This document shows, in pieces, positions 35,890 through 45,609 of a stretch of DNA of 64,000 bases (position 1 is its first letter; each line of letters starts with the position of its first letter). The stretch covers positions 5,729,501 through 5,793,500 of the forward strand of contig NZ_CP072827.1 of NCBI RefSeq assembly GCF_017916255.1, in the 5' to 3' direction. The position numbers were made by a program, and so were the translations under genes. The DNA is from Streptomyces mobaraensis NBRC 13819 = DSM 40847. Lineage in GTDB: Bacteria > Actinomycetota > Actinomycetes > Streptomycetales > Streptomycetaceae. The notes beneath the pieces were generated by a model. The model saw only the letters and a list, made by a program, of their open reading frames with translations, searched no databases and was not told the DNA's origin.

Positions 35890-35921
35890 ATGGCATCGTT
35901 GCCATCTCGTTAAGGATTAAC
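35890..35921. promoter_or_regulatory. Two palindromes upstream of xylF, candidate ROK operators
   Basis: ATGGCA-TCGT-TGCCAT (35890-35905) and GTTAA-GGA-TTAAC (35909-35921) are adjacent perfect inverted repeats in an AT-rich patch, just before TTGACG (35925-35930), a possible -35. They lie directly downstream of the ROK gene, so local control by that protein is plausible. Confidence 0.5.
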
Positions 35922-36004
35922 TTCTTGACGCCCCTTTGCGGTCCGAGTTGACTTCCGGTCACCTCGGCCGCAACGGCGCGGCCATGTCAGGGAGGTATCC
36001 GTAC

Positions 36005-37111
36005 GTGAACACGCATCTGCGTCGCGCCGCGGTGGCCGTCGTCGCTCTGTCGACGGCCGTCACCCTCGCCGCCTGCGGCAAGGCCAAACAGGCCGGCGAC
36101 AACGGGGACAAGAAGGAGAAGAAGGGGTCGCTCACCATCGGGCTGCTCCTTCCGGAGAACCAGACCGCGCGGTACGAGCGTTTCGACAAGCCGCTGCTCG
36201 AAAAGAAGATCAAGGAATTGGCGGGCACCAGCGCCACCGTCCTCTACGAGAACGCCAAGCAGGACGCCTCCGTCCAGCAGCAGCAGGTCGACACGATGAT
36301 CACCAAGCGGGTCGACGCGCTGATCGTCGACGCCGTGGACGCCAAGTCGATAGCGAGCTCGGTGAAGAAGGCGCACGACAAGGGAATTCCCGTCGTCGCC
36401 TACGACCGGCTCGCCGAGGGCCCGGTCGACGCCTACACCTCCGTCGACAACGAACGGGTCGGAAAGATCCAGGGCGAGTCGCTGCTCAAGGAACTCGGCG
36501 ACAACGCCGGCAAAGGCCAGATCGTCATGATGAACGGCTCGGTCACCGACCCCAACGCCAAGATGTACAAGGACGGCGCCCATTCCGTGCTCGACGGAAA
36601 GGTGAAGGTCGGCAAGGAGTACGACACCAAGGAGTGGAAGCCGGAGAACGCCAACGAGAACATGAAGGGCGCGATCTCCTCGCTCGGCAAGGAGAACATC
36701 GTCGGCGTCTACTCCGCCAACGACGGCATGGCCGGCGGCATCATCACCGCCCTCAAGAGCGCCGGCTTCGGCAAACTGCCCCCGGTCACCGGCCAGGACG
36801 CCGAACTCTCCGCCGTCCAGCGGATCCTCGCCGGCGAGCAGTTCATGAGCGTCTACAAGCCGTACGTACCCGAGACGGAGGCCGCGGCCACCATGGCCGT
36901 CGCCCTGGCGCAGGGCAAGAAGCTCGACGGCACCGCCAAGACCACCGTCGACAGCGGCAGCGAGAAGAAGATCCCCGCGATCATCGTCGACCCCTTCGCG
37001 CTCACCAAGGCCGACATCCCCAAGTACGTCGGCAAGGAGGGCTTCTTCACCCTCCGCGAGATCTGCACCGACAAGTACAAGTCCGCCTGCGACGCCGCCG
37101 GCCTCAAGTAG
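36005..37111 (+). CDS. xylF: Xylose-type sugar-binding lipoprotein
   Basis: 368-residue binding protein of the CUT2 class. It has a signal peptide with lipobox LAAC, then the two-lobed periplasmic-binding fold typical of XylF: LTIGLLLPENQTARYERFD, VDALIVDAVDAKSIA, IPVVAYDRLAEGPVDAYTS. The GTG at 36005 has GGGAGG nine bases upstream. It starts the xylFGH operon downstream of the ROK gene, and the sugar is probably D-xylose by homology. No xylose isomerase or kinase genes are in the window. Confidence 0.9.
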   Translation: MNTHLRRAAVAVVALSTAVTLAACGKAKQAGDNGDKKEKKGSLTIGLLLPENQTARYERFDKPLLEKKIKELAGTSATVLYENAKQDASVQQQQVDTMITKRVDALIVDAVDAKSIASSVKKAHDKGIPVVAYDRLAEGPVDAYTSVDNERVGKIQGESLLKELGDNAGKGQIVMMNGSVTDPNAKMYKDGAHSVLDGKVKVGKEYDTKEWKPENANENMKGAISSLGKENIVGVYSANDGMAGGIITALKSAGFGKLPPVTGQDAELSAVQRILAGEQFMSVYKPYVPETEAAATMAVALAQGKKLDGTAKTTVDSGSEKKIPAIIVDPFALTKADIPKYVGKEGFFTLREICTDKYKSACDAAGLK

Positions 37112-37137
37112 GGCGCGCGCCCGAGGAGCTGATCCAC

Positions 37138-37917
37138 ATGTCCGCTGCGCCCGTTCTGGCGTTGCGCGGGATCTCCAAGCGGTTCGGTGCCGTCCAGGCG
37201 CTGACCGACGTCGAGCTGGAGATCCGGTCCGGTGAGGTGGTCGCCCTGGTGGGCGACAACGGCGCCGGCAAGTCCACCCTCGTCAAGACCATCGCGGGCG
37301 TCGCGCCCGCCGACGACGGCGTCATCGAGTGGGAGGGGCGGCCCGTCAGCATCGACCGGCCGCACACCGCCCAGGAGCTCGGCATCGCCACCGTCTACCA
37401 GGACCTCGCCCTCTGCGACAACCTCGACGTCGTCGGCAACCTCTTCCTCGGCCGGGAGATCTCCCGTGCCGGGGTGCTGGACGAGGTCGGGATGGAGCGC
37501 CGGGCCCGCGAGCTGCTCGCCGCCCTGTCCATCCGCATCCCCAGCGTCCGGATCCCCGTCGCCGCCCTCTCCGGCGGCCAGCGGCAGACCGTCGCCATCG
37601 CCCGCTCGCTGCTGGGCGAGCCCAAGGTCGTCATCCTCGACGAGCCCACCGCCGCGCTCGGCGTGGAGCAGACCGCCCAGGTCCTCGACCTGGTGGAACG
37701 GCTCCGCGAACGGGGTCTCGGCGTGATCCTCATCAGCCACAACATGGCCGACGTGCGGGCCGTCGCCGACCGCGTCGCGGTGCTGCGCCTCGGCCGGAAC
37801 AACGGGGTCTTCGCCGTGCGCACCACCTCTCAGGAAGAGATCGTCTCGGCCATCACCGGCGCCACTGACAACGCTGTCACCCGCCGTGAGGCCCGCATCG
37901 CGGAGGACCGGGCATGA
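37138..37917 (+). CDS. xylG: Sugar ABC transporter ATPase
   Basis: 259-residue ATPase with Walker A GDNGAGKST, signature LSGGQRQ, Walker B VVILDEPTAALG and switch His in ISHNM. Most CUT2 ATPases are fused doubles of about 500 residues; this one has a single cassette, so it must act as a homodimer. The ATG follows GAGGAG and the gene lies 26 bases after xylF. Its last 4 bases overlap the permease start (ATGA), giving translational coupling. Confidence 0.9.
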   Translation: MSAAPVLALRGISKRFGAVQALTDVELEIRSGEVVALVGDNGAGKSTLVKTIAGVAPADDGVIEWEGRPVSIDRPHTAQELGIATVYQDLALCDNLDVVGNLFLGREISRAGVLDEVGMERRARELLAALSIRIPSVRIPVAALSGGQRQTVAIARSLLGEPKVVILDEPTAALGVEQTAQVLDLVERLRERGLGVILISHNMADVRAVADRVAVLRLGRNNGVFAVRTTSQEEIVSAITGATDNAVTRREARIAEDRA

Positions 37918-39191
37918 CCACCGACCTCTCCAAGACCCCCGAGGCCCCCCGGCCCGCCGCCCCGGCTGTCGTCGCCCCCGTCGATCCCCGGCTGCTCGTC
38001 CGCGAGGAGGGCTTCGCCGGCTACTGGTCCGAGTTCCTCCGCAAGCTGCGCAGCGGCGAGCTGGGCTCGCTGCCCGTCGTCGTCGGCCTGATCGTCATCT
38101 GCCTGGTCTTCCAGCTCCAGGACTCGGCCTTCCTCGGCGCCGAGAACCTCTCCAACCTCTTCATCACCGCCGCGGGCACCGGCCTCATCGCCGTCGGCAT
38201 CGTCTTCGTCCTCATCCTCGGCGAGATCGACCTCTCCGTCGGCTCGGTCAGCGGCCTGGCGGCGGCCGTCTTCGCGGTCCTCAACGTCAACCACGGCATG
38301 CCCGAATGGCTCGCCCTGATCCTGGCGATCCTCACGGGCACGGTCGCCGGGGTACTCCACGGCTTCTTCTTCGCCCGGATCGGTGTCCCCGCGTTCGTCG
38401 TCACCCTGGCCGGCCTGCTGGGCTGGAACGGCCTGATGCTGGAGGTCCTGGGCGCCAACGGGACGATCAACCTCGACGACTCCGGGCTGGTCGCCAAGCT
38501 CACCAACCACTACTTCGAGGACATCTCCGCCGCCTACGGACTGGCCACCGCCACCGTCCTGGCCTACTTCCTCGTCGCGTGGCGGGACGCCCGCCGGCGG
38601 GCCGCCGCCCAGGTGCCCAGCCGGCCGTTCGCCGAGATCGTGCTGCGCACGGCCGCCCTGGCGGTGCCCGCCTACGCGGTGGCCTGGGTCTTCAACCAGT
38701 ACAAGGGCCTCCCGCTGGCCGTGGTGATCTTCCTGGGCGTCGTCGTCGCCCTCGACCTGGTACTGCGCCGCACCCGCTACGGCCGCAAGGTCTTCGCCGT
38801 CGGCGGCGGCGTCGAGGCGGCCCGCCGGGCCGGCATCGACGTGGCGACGGTACGGATCTCGGTCTTCGCGCTCTCCGGGACGATGGCGGCGTTGGGCGGC
38901 ATGTTCCTGGCCTCCCAGATCAACGCGGCGAACCAGTCGTCGGGGGCGGGCAGCCTGCTGATGAACGCGATCGCGGCGGCGGTGATCGGGGGGACGAGCC
39001 TGTTCGGTGGCCGGGGCAAGACGTGGTCCGCGCTGCTTGGTGTGCTGGTGATCCAGTCGATCGCTTCGGGGATGGCGTTGCTGGGGATCGCATCCGCGGT
39101 GCAGTACATGATCACGGGTGCGGTGCTGCTGGCTGCGGTCGTGATCGATTCCGTGTCGCGGCGTACGCAGCGGACGGCGGGCCGCGCGTAG
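37914..39191 (+). CDS. xylH: Sugar ABC transporter permease
   Basis: 425-residue integral membrane protein of the XylH/RbsC family, with about ten hydrophobic segments and the family motif LILGEIDLSVGSVSGLAAAVFA; GGTSLFGGRGKTWSALLG is the conserved C-terminal loop. The N-terminus has about 35 extra cytoplasmic residues. It ends the xylFGH operon; a large palindromic element begins four bases after its stop and probably serves as the terminator. Confidence 0.9.
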   Translation: MTTDLSKTPEAPRPAAPAVVAPVDPRLLVREEGFAGYWSEFLRKLRSGELGSLPVVVGLIVICLVFQLQDSAFLGAENLSNLFITAAGTGLIAVGIVFVLILGEIDLSVGSVSGLAAAVFAVLNVNHGMPEWLALILAILTGTVAGVLHGFFFARIGVPAFVVTLAGLLGWNGLMLEVLGANGTINLDDSGLVAKLTNHYFEDISAAYGLATATVLAYFLVAWRDARRRAAAQVPSRPFAEIVLRTAALAVPAYAVAWVFNQYKGLPLAVVIFLGVVVALDLVLRRTRYGRKVFAVGGGVEAARRAGIDVATVRISVFALSGTMAALGGMFLASQINAANQSSGAGSLLMNAIAAAVIGGTSLFGGRGKTWSALLGVLVIQSIASGMALLGIASAVQYMITGAVLLAAVVIDSVSRRTQRTAGRA

Positions 39192-39194
39192 GGC

Positions 39195-39424
39195 GCCTGC
39201 GGCGGGCCGGTGCCCCGGTCCCGCCCCTTCGCCGATTCCTGGGGGCTCCGCCCCCAGACCCCCCTTTCGCGGCTTCGCCGCTCGTCCTCAAACGCCGGAC
39301 GGGCTGAATATTCAGCCCGTCCGGCGTTTGAGGACAACCGCGCGCAGCGCGGTTTCGGGGGTGCGGGGGCTTGCCCCGCGAGAAACGGCGAAAGGGCGGG
39401 ACCGGGGCACAGCCCGCCGCAGGC
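39195..39424. repeat. Large palindromic intergenic element, copy A (230 bp)
   Basis: The whole 230 bases is an imperfect inverted repeat symmetric about 39309/39310. Outer arms 39195-39207 and 39412-39424 match, and the core is a perfect 26-bp stem (39284-39309 with 39310-39335) centred on GAATATTC. Sub-blocks (CCGGTCCCGCCC, the CGGACGGGCTGA core, ACCGCGC...GCGCGGT) are shared with the copies at 46703 and 50461. It fills most of the xylH-dxs gap. Confidence 0.92.
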
Positions 39425-39536
39425 GGTGCCACCGGCCGTCCGGGTGACAAACAACCCCTCACCCGTTCACCGCCATGCCAAGCGGAAGATTAGACTCGAC
39501 CGACCGGCAAAAGCTCGACAGCTTAAGGAGGCACGG

Positions 39537-41525
39537 GTGGCCCTGCTGACCCGCATCAGGGAACCGCGCGATCTTGACCGGCTGAGCCCCGAGCAGCTCG
39601 ACCGGCTGGCCGCGGAGATCCGCACCTTCCTCGTCGACGCCGTCTCCAAGACCGGTGGCCACCTCGGCCCCAACCTCGGTGTGGTCGAGCTCACCATCGC
39701 GCTGCACCGCGTCTTCGACTCGCCCAAGGACAAGGTCCTCTTCGACACCGGGCACCAGGCGTACGTGCACAAGCTGCTCACCGGCCGCCAGGACTTCTCC
39801 CGGCTGCGGGCCAAGGACGGCCTCTCCGGCTACCCCTCGCGGGCCGAGTCGGAGCACGACGTCATCGAGAACAGCCACGCCTCCACCGTGCTCGGCTGGG
39901 CCGACGGCCTCGCCAAGGCCAACCAGGTGCTCGGCCGCGACGACCGGCACGTCGTCGCCGTCATCGGCGACGGCGCCCTCACCGGCGGCATGGCCTGGGA
40001 GGCGCTCAACAACATCGCCGTCGCCAAGGACCGCCCGCTCGTCATCGTCGTCAACGACAACGAGCGCTCCTACGCCCCCACCATCGGCGGCCTCGCCAAC
40101 CACCTGGCCACCCTGCGCACCACCGACGGCTACGAGCGCTTCCTCGCCCGCGGCAAGGACCTGCTGGAGCGCACCCCGGTCGTCGGCAAGCCGCTCTACG
40201 AGACGCTGCACGGCGCCAAGAAGGGCCTCAAGGACTTCATCGCCCCCCAGGGCATGTTCGAGGACCTCGGCCTGAAGTACGTCGGCCCCATCGACGGCCA
40301 CGACATCGAGGCCCTGGAGTCCGCCCTCCAGCGCGCCAAGCGCTTCAACGGCCCGGTGATCGTCCACTGCCTCACCGAGAAGGGCCGCGGATACCAGCCC
40401 GCCGAGCAGCACGAGGCGGACCGCTTCCACGGCATCGGCGTCATCCACCCCGACACCGGCCTGCCGGTCTCCGCGTCCGGCGCCAGCTGGACGTCCGTCT
40501 TCGGCGACGAGATGGTCGCGCTCGGCCGCGAGCGCGAGGACATCGTGGCGATCACCGCCGCGATGATGCAGCCGGTCGGCCTCGGCAAGTTCGCCAAGGA
40601 GTTCCCCGACCGCGTCTACGACGTCGGCATCGCCGAGCAGCACGCCGCCACCTCCGCGGCCGGCCTGGCCACCGGCGGCCTGCACCCGGTCTTCGCCGTC
40701 TACGCCACCTTCCTCAACCGCGCCTTCGACCAGGTCCTGATGGACGTCGCCCTGCACAAGTGCGGCGTCACCTTCGTCCTGGACCGCGCGGGTGTCACCG
40801 GTGACGACGGCGCCTCGCACAACGGCATGTGGGACATGTCGATCCTCCAGGTCGTCCCCGGCCTGCGGATCGCCGCCCCGCGCGACGCCGACCAGGTCCG
40901 CGCCCAGCTCCGCGAGGCCGTCGAGGTCGACGACGCCCCCACGGTCGTGCGCTACTCCAAGGGCACGGTCGGACCGGCCGTCGAGGCCGTCGGCCGGGTC
41001 GGCGGCATGGACGTGCTGCGCCGCCCCGCGGACGGCACCGACCGGGCCGACGTCCTGATCGTCTCCGTCGGCGCGCTCGCCCCGATGTGCCTGGAGATCG
41101 CCGACCTCCTCGACAAGCAGGGCATCTCCTCCACCGTCGTCGACCCGCGCTGGGTCAAGCCGGTCGACGAGGCGCTGCCCGGCCTCGCGCGGGAGCACCG
41201 CGTCGTCGTCACCGTCGAGGACAACGGCCGGGTGGGCGGCGTCGGTTCGGCCGTCGCCCAGGCGCTCCGCGACGCCGGTGTCGACCTGCCGCTGCGCGAC
41301 TTCGGCATCCCGCCGCGCTTCCTCGACCACGCCTCCCGCAAGGAGGTCATGGCCGAGATCGGGCTGACCGCCCCGGACATCGCCCGCCAGGTCACCGGCC
41401 TCGTCGCCAAGCTCGACGGGACGTCCGTCGAGGGCGGCGTCACGGAGGCCGCCGAGGCCGCCGTGCTCCCGGGCGCGGACGAGCCGGGCGAGCCCGCCGA
41501 GGCCGCTGAGGCTGCCCGCGACTGA
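39537..41525 (+). CDS. dxs: 1-deoxy-D-xylulose-5-phosphate synthase
   Basis: Thiamine-diphosphate enzyme joining pyruvate and glyceraldehyde 3-phosphate, the first step of the MEP isoprenoid pathway. 662 residues. The ThDP/Mg motif [16 protein letters not shown], the catalytic Glu region [12 protein letters not shown] and the second-substrate segment [13 protein letters not shown] are all intact. A roughly 30-residue Ala/Glu-rich tail is extra. The GTG at 39537 follows AAGGAGG; TAGACT about 45 bases upstream may be its -10. It is a single-gene unit between the palindromic element and a terminator. Confidence 0.96.
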   Translation: MALLTRIREPRDLDRLSPEQLDRLAAEIRTFLVDAVSKTGGHLGPNLGVVELTIALHRVFDSPKDKVLFDTGHQAYVHKLLTGRQDFSRLRAKDGLSGYPSRAESEHDVIENSHASTVLGWADGLAKANQVLGRDDRHVVAVIGDGALTGGMAWEALNNIAVAKDRPLVIVVNDNERSYAPTIGGLANHLATLRTTDGYERFLARGKDLLERTPVVGKPLYETLHGAKKGLKDFIAPQGMFEDLGLKYVGPIDGHDIEALESALQRAKRFNGPVIVHCLTEKGRGYQPAEQHEADRFHGIGVIHPDTGLPVSASGASWTSVFGDEMVALGREREDIVAITAAMMQPVGLGKFAKEFPDRVYDVGIAEQHAATSAAGLATGGLHPVFAVYATFLNRAFDQVLMDVALHKCGVTFVLDRAGVTGDDGASHNGMWDMSILQVVPGLRIAAPRDADQVRAQLREAVEVDDAPTVVRYSKGTVGPAVEAVGRVGGMDVLRRPADGTDRADVLIVSVGALAPMCLEIADLLDKQGISSTVVDPRWVKPVDEALPGLAREHRVVVTVEDNGRVGGVGSAVAQALRDAGVDLPLRDFGIPPRFLDHASRKEVMAEIGLTAPDIARQVTGLVAKLDGTSVEGGVTEAAEAAVLPGADEPGEPAEAAEAARD

Positions 41526-41530
41526 CGGCG

Positions 41531-41660
41531 ACCGGCCGCGACCGACGCGACCGACGCAGCCGACCGCGACCGACGCGGCTGACCGCGACCGACGCGGCTG
41601 ACCGCGACCGACGCGGCTGACCGCGACCGGCGCAGCCGACCGCGACCGGCCGCGACCGAC
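41531..41660. repeat. 19-bp tandem repeat downstream of dxs
   Basis: GACCGCGAC recurs at 41562, 41581, 41600, 41619 and 41638, exactly 19 bases apart (unit GACCGCGACCGACGCGGCT), with more degenerate copies at the left end. It lies between the dxs stop and its terminator and is not translated in any supported frame. Confidence 0.88.
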
Positions 41661-41678
41661 ACGGCCACCGGACCCCGA

Positions 41679-41725
41679 CGAGGGCCGGTCGGACCATCCT
41701 CCCGGGGTGGTCCGGCCGGCCCTCG
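41679..41725 (+). terminator. dxs terminator
   Basis: CGAGGGCCGG (41679-41688) pairs with CCGGCCCTCG (41716-41725); inside, GGACCA pairs with TGGTCC. It lies about 150 bases after the dxs stop, beyond the tandem repeat. Confidence 0.8.
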
Positions 41726-41869
41726 CCCGTACCCCCGACCGCCCTCCATCGGGTGAATCCGGCGCGGGCAGGCTGTGGCCCCCCGGGCCCGGCGCCGGAC
41801 ATCGCGGACACTCGCTCAGTTCAGGGACGACGCGGGGCGGCGCGAGCCGCGACTGGTGGAGGTGGGCCG

Positions 41870-43384
41870 ATGGCCACGGAGCGACCGACCCGGAACGACC
41901 GCGGCAGGAGCGGGGTGTTCCGGACCAAGACGGTGGAGCAGTCCATCCGGGACACCGAGGAACCGGAACACGTCCTCAAGAAGTCCCTCTCCGCCCTCGA
42001 CCTCACCGTCTTCGGCGTCGGCGTCGTCATCGGCACCGGCATCTTCGTCCTCACCGGCAAGGTCGCCAAGGAGACCGCCGGTCCCTCCGTGGCCCTGTCC
42101 TTCGTCCTCGCCGGCATCGTCTGCGCGCTGGCGGCGCTGTGCTACGCCGAGTTCGCCTCCACCGTCCCGGTGGCCGGCTCCGCGTACACCTTCTCGTACG
42201 CCTCGCTCGGCGAACTGCCCGCCTGGATCATCGGCTGGGACCTCATCCTGGAGCTGGCGCTGGGCTGCGCCGTCGTCTCCGTCGGCTGGTCCGGCTACAT
42301 CCGCTCGCTGCTCGACACCGCCGGCTGGCACTTCCCCGCCGCCCTCTCCGGGCCGCACCACGGCGACTTCGGCTTCGACCTCCTCGCCTGCCTGCTGGTG
42401 CTGGTGCTCACCGGGATCCTGATCGCCGGGATGAAGCTGTCGTCACGCGTCACCGCCGTGGTGGTGGGCGTGAAGGTGACGGTCGTCCTCCTCGTCATCA
42501 TCGCCGGATCGTTCTTCGTCAGCGGCGCCAACTACGACCCGTTCATCCCGCCCTCCCAGGGCACCGCCGGCGGCAGCGGCCTGGCCGCCCCCCTCTCCCA
42601 GCTCCTCTTCGGCTTCACGCCCTCGCAGTTCGGCGTCATGGGCATCTTCTCCGCCGCCGCGGTCGTCTTCTTCGCCTTCATCGGCTTCGACATCGTCGCC
42701 ACCGCCGCCGAGGAGACCCACAACCCGCAGCGCGACGTGCCGCGCGGCATCCTCGGCTCGCTCGCCATCTGCACGGTGCTGTACGTGGCCGTGTCCATCG
42801 TCGTCACCGGCATGGAGAAGTACACCCGCCTCTCCGTCGACGCGCCGCTCGCCGACGCCTTCAAGGACGCCGGGCAGCCCTTCTGGGCCGGGCTGATCAG
42901 CTTCGGCGCGGCCGTCGGTCTCACCGCCGTGTGCATGATCCTGTTGCTCGGGCAGAGCCGGGTGTTCTTCGCGATGAGCCGCGACGGGCTGCTGCCGCGC
43001 GTCTTCTCCACCGTGCACCCCCGCTTCGGCACGCCCTACCGCTCCACGCTCCTCCTCGGCGGCATCGTGGCCGTCGTCGCCGGGTTCACCTCCATCGACG
43101 TGCTGGCCGAGCTGGTCAACATCGGGACCCTCTTCGCCTTCATCGTCGTCGCCCTCGGCGTCATCCTGCTGCGCCGCGCCCGCCCCGACCTGCCGCGCGC
43201 CTTCCGCACCCCCTTCGTACCCGCCGTGCCGGTGCTGTCCGTGCTGGCCTCGCTCTGGCTGATGCTCAATCTGCCGGCGGAGACCTGGCTGCGGTTCGCC
43301 GTGTGGATGGCGCTGGGCGTCGTCGTCTACTTCGCGTACGGGAAGCGGCACAGCAGGGTGGCGGCGGAGGCGGCGCGACGGTGA
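41870..43384 (+). CDS. APC-family amino-acid permease (cationic amino-acid transporter type)
   Basis: 504-residue inner-membrane transporter with about twelve predicted helices. The family start signature is GVGVVIGTGIFVLTG in helix 1; FFAFIGFDIVATAAEE and SRVFFAMSRDGLLP are further APC/CAT hallmarks. Likely proton-coupled uptake of a basic or neutral amino acid; specificity is not readable. The ATG at 41870 has GGAGG seven bases upstream. The preceding 344 bases hold only the dxs repeat, terminator and leader. Confidence 0.9.
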   Translation: MATERPTRNDRGRSGVFRTKTVEQSIRDTEEPEHVLKKSLSALDLTVFGVGVVIGTGIFVLTGKVAKETAGPSVALSFVLAGIVCALAALCYAEFASTVPVAGSAYTFSYASLGELPAWIIGWDLILELALGCAVVSVGWSGYIRSLLDTAGWHFPAALSGPHHGDFGFDLLACLLVLVLTGILIAGMKLSSRVTAVVVGVKVTVVLLVIIAGSFFVSGANYDPFIPPSQGTAGGSGLAAPLSQLLFGFTPSQFGVMGIFSAAAVVFFAFIGFDIVATAAEETHNPQRDVPRGILGSLAICTVLYVAVSIVVTGMEKYTRLSVDAPLADAFKDAGQPFWAGLISFGAAVGLTAVCMILLLGQSRVFFAMSRDGLLPRVFSTVHPRFGTPYRSTLLLGGIVAVVAGFTSIDVLAELVNIGTLFAFIVVALGVILLRRARPDLPRAFRTPFVPAVPVLSVLASLWLMLNLPAETWLRFAVWMALGVVVYFAYGKRHSRVAAEAARR

Positions 43385-43508
43385 GGGGGCCTTCCGGACT
43401 TCCGGAACGGGGCTGCGGGATCCCGCCCCTCCCGCCCCGCCCCGATTCCTCCCCGACGACCCCGTATGTCACCCGCCGCCGGAACAGACCGACCCCTAGG
43501 TTGGCCGC

Positions 43509-45020
43509 ATGCCCGCCGTCCAGCCCGTCGCCGTCCCGGCTCCCGCCGCCGTCCCGCGTCCCCGCGCGAGCGCGGAGCCGTCGTCCACGGCCCCCCGGCG
43601 CGGGCTGCCGTTCTGGACCGGCCTGCTGCCCGTCCTGACCGCCCTGGCCCTCGCCACCCGGCTGCCGTCCTTCCTCCGCCCGCTGTGGAACCCGGACGAG
43701 GGCTTCCTCGCCACACAGGCCCGGATGCTCGCCCAGGGCGCCGTCCTCTACCGCACCGTCGTCGACCGCAAGCCGCCCCTGCTGCCCTGGCTGTACGAGG
43801 CGTGCTTCCGCGCCTTCGGCGACGGCTCGCTGCTGCCCGTCAAGGGGCTCGCCGTGGCGGCCCAGCTGCTGACGGCCGTGCTGCTGGCCTCGCTCGCCCG
43901 CCGCCGCTGGGGCGCGTGCGCCGGGCGCACGGCCGGGGTGCTCTACCTGCTGGTCTCCATCGGCCTGGAGCCCGAGGACGCGCAGGCCGCCACCTTCGAG
44001 GTGTTCGCCGTGCCGTGGACGGCCGCCGCCATGTGGTGCGCCGACCGCGGCCGCTGGGGCCGGGCCGGCCTGGCCACGGCGGCGGCCCTGCTCACCAAGC
44101 AGACCGGGGGAGCGGTCCTGGCGCCCGTCCTGCTGCTGCTCTGGACCGCCCGCCCCGGCCCGCCGGACGGACGGGTCCGCCGCGGCACGGCCGCCCTCGC
44201 GGCCGGGCTCACCCTGCCCGTCGCCGCCGTCGCCTGGGCGTGCGGCCCGGCCCGGCTGCTGTTCTGGTGCGTGACCGGCTCCGGCACGTACGCCTCCGTG
44301 GACGGCACGGTCGGCGCCTCGGCCGCCCGCGCCCTCACCAACGCCGCCGTCCTGAGCACCAGTTGCGCGGGCCTGCTGGCGCCCGTCTGCCTCCTCCTGC
44401 TGGCCCGCCGCCGGTTCGCGCCGCCCGACCTGTGGCTGTGGCTGATCGCCTCGGCGGTGGCCGTCACCACCGGCTTCCACTTCTTCGGCCACTACTACCT
44501 CCAGCTGATCCCGCCCCTCACCCTGCTGGCCACCGCGGCCCTGCACGCCCTCCCCGAGGCCGCGCGGCGCGTGGCCGCCGGACTGAGCGCCCTGTCCTGC
44601 GCCGCCTTCCTGACCGCCGGACTGGTCGTCACCCCGCCCGAACTGCCGCACTCGCTACGGGTCGCGGACGCGGTACGGGCCCGTACCGCCCCCGCCGAAC
44701 CCGTGCTGATCTGGGGCATGCACCCCGAGCAGTACTGGTTCGCCCGCCGCCCGCCCGCCGGCCGCTTCCTGACGGCCGGACTGCTCACCAACTACAGCGG
44801 CGGCCGGGACGCCTCGGCCGTCGGCGAGGCGTACGGCGTACCGGGCGGCTGGCCCGTCCTCCGCCGCGAACTCCGGGCGCGCCCACCGGCCCTGGTCGTG
44901 GACGACTCCCGCGGCCGGCCGTACGCGGTCGCCCGGGTGCCCACGCTCCGGGCCTTCCTGCGGCGCGGCTACGCGCGGGTGGGCAGCGTGGAGGGGGCGG
45001 TGCTGTACGCGCGGCGGTGA
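43509..45020 (+). CDS. Integral membrane glycosyltransferase (GT39/ArnT-like)
   Basis: 503 residues: a Pro/Ala-rich cytoplasmic start, a membrane helix, then the external loop motif RPLWNPDEGFLATQARML carrying the acidic pair typical of GT-C enzymes, followed by about nine more hydrophobic segments and a soluble C-terminal region. GT-C enzymes transfer sugars from polyprenyl-phosphate donors to external acceptors such as protein or cell-wall polymers. Acceptor and sugar are unknown. HFFGHYYLQLIPP is a common late motif of actinobacterial members. It is followed by a convergent small gene. Confidence 0.82.
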   Translation: MPAVQPVAVPAPAAVPRPRASAEPSSTAPRRGLPFWTGLLPVLTALALATRLPSFLRPLWNPDEGFLATQARMLAQGAVLYRTVVDRKPPLLPWLYEACFRAFGDGSLLPVKGLAVAAQLLTAVLLASLARRRWGACAGRTAGVLYLLVSIGLEPEDAQAATFEVFAVPWTAAAMWCADRGRWGRAGLATAAALLTKQTGGAVLAPVLLLLWTARPGPPDGRVRRGTAALAAGLTLPVAAVAWACGPARLLFWCVTGSGTYASVDGTVGASAARALTNAAVLSTSCAGLLAPVCLLLLARRRFAPPDLWLWLIASAVAVTTGFHFFGHYYLQLIPPLTLLATAALHALPEAARRVAAGLSALSCAAFLTAGLVVTPPELPHSLRVADAVRARTAPAEPVLIWGMHPEQYWFARRPPAGRFLTAGLLTNYSGGRDASAVGEAYGVPGGWPVLRRELRARPPALVVDDSRGRPYAVARVPTLRAFLRRGYARVGSVEGAVLYARR

Positions 45021-45051
45021 GCCGCCGCCGTCGCACGGCCGCGGCCGGCCG

Positions 45052-45474
45052 TCAGGGCCGTACCGTCCGCGGCCCCACCGTCTCCGCGCCCAGCGCCGCG
45101 ACCCGCTCCCGGAGTTCCCGGTCGGCGGTCGCCACCACGCACCGCCGCCCCCGGGCCCGCTCCCCGGCCGCCACCTCGACGATCCGGTCGTCCCCGCTGC
45201 CGTCCGCCGCCTCCACCCGCACCCCCGGCACCGGCTCCGTCCCGCGCGCCGCGCCCTCCACCACCAGGACGACGTCCAGCGGGCCGGGCAGCGGCGGGAC
45301 GACGTCCGGCAGCCCGTCGGACGCGTACCGGACCAGGGCGTCGCGCAGCCGCTCGGTGGCCCCGCGGCGGTCCCGCCACCAGCCGTCGGGCACACTGCCC
45401 ACGACGTTGGCCGCGTCGACGAGGAGGAGGGGCCCGGGATCGGCCGCTTCGGCTGCTGTCCTACCGGCGTTCAT
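45052..45474 (-). CDS. NYN/PIN-like (YacP-type) nuclease-domain protein
   Basis: 140-residue soluble protein. LLLVDAANVVGSVPDGWW at the start, LDVVLVVEGAAR in the middle, DDRIVEV and CVVATADRELRERV near the end give the spaced acidic residues of NYN/PIN nuclease folds. YacP-like members are linked to RNA processing; database annotations often call this group an NTP pyrophosphohydrolase, for which I see no motif. ATG at 45474 with a weak ribosome site. Divergent from the following propeller-like gene. Confidence 0.65.
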   Translation of the reverse strand: MNAGRTAAEAADPGPLLLVDAANVVGSVPDGWWRDRRGATERLRDALVRYASDGLPDVVPPLPGPLDVVLVVEGAARGTEPVPGVRVEAADGSGDDRIVEVAAGERARGRRCVVATADRELRERVAALGAETVGPRTVRP

Positions 45475-45609
45475 ACCGACCAGGCTCGCACGCCGGGTAC
45501 GAACCGGAATGCGCTCACCTGCGCAATGTTATTGTCGGGGGTCGGAAATCGCCGGTGAAACGGCTCCGCGCGACGCGGAATTGGGGCAGAGAGAGGCTGG
45601 CAGCGAGTC

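Noticed and set aside
39284..39335. Integrase attachment site or IS end
   Set aside because: No integrase or transposase gene is nearby and the element recurs at three other intergenic positions.
39210..39536. Upstream extension of the dxs frame
   Set aside because: It translates the palindromic element; the real start has AAGGAGG and a normal DXS N-terminus.
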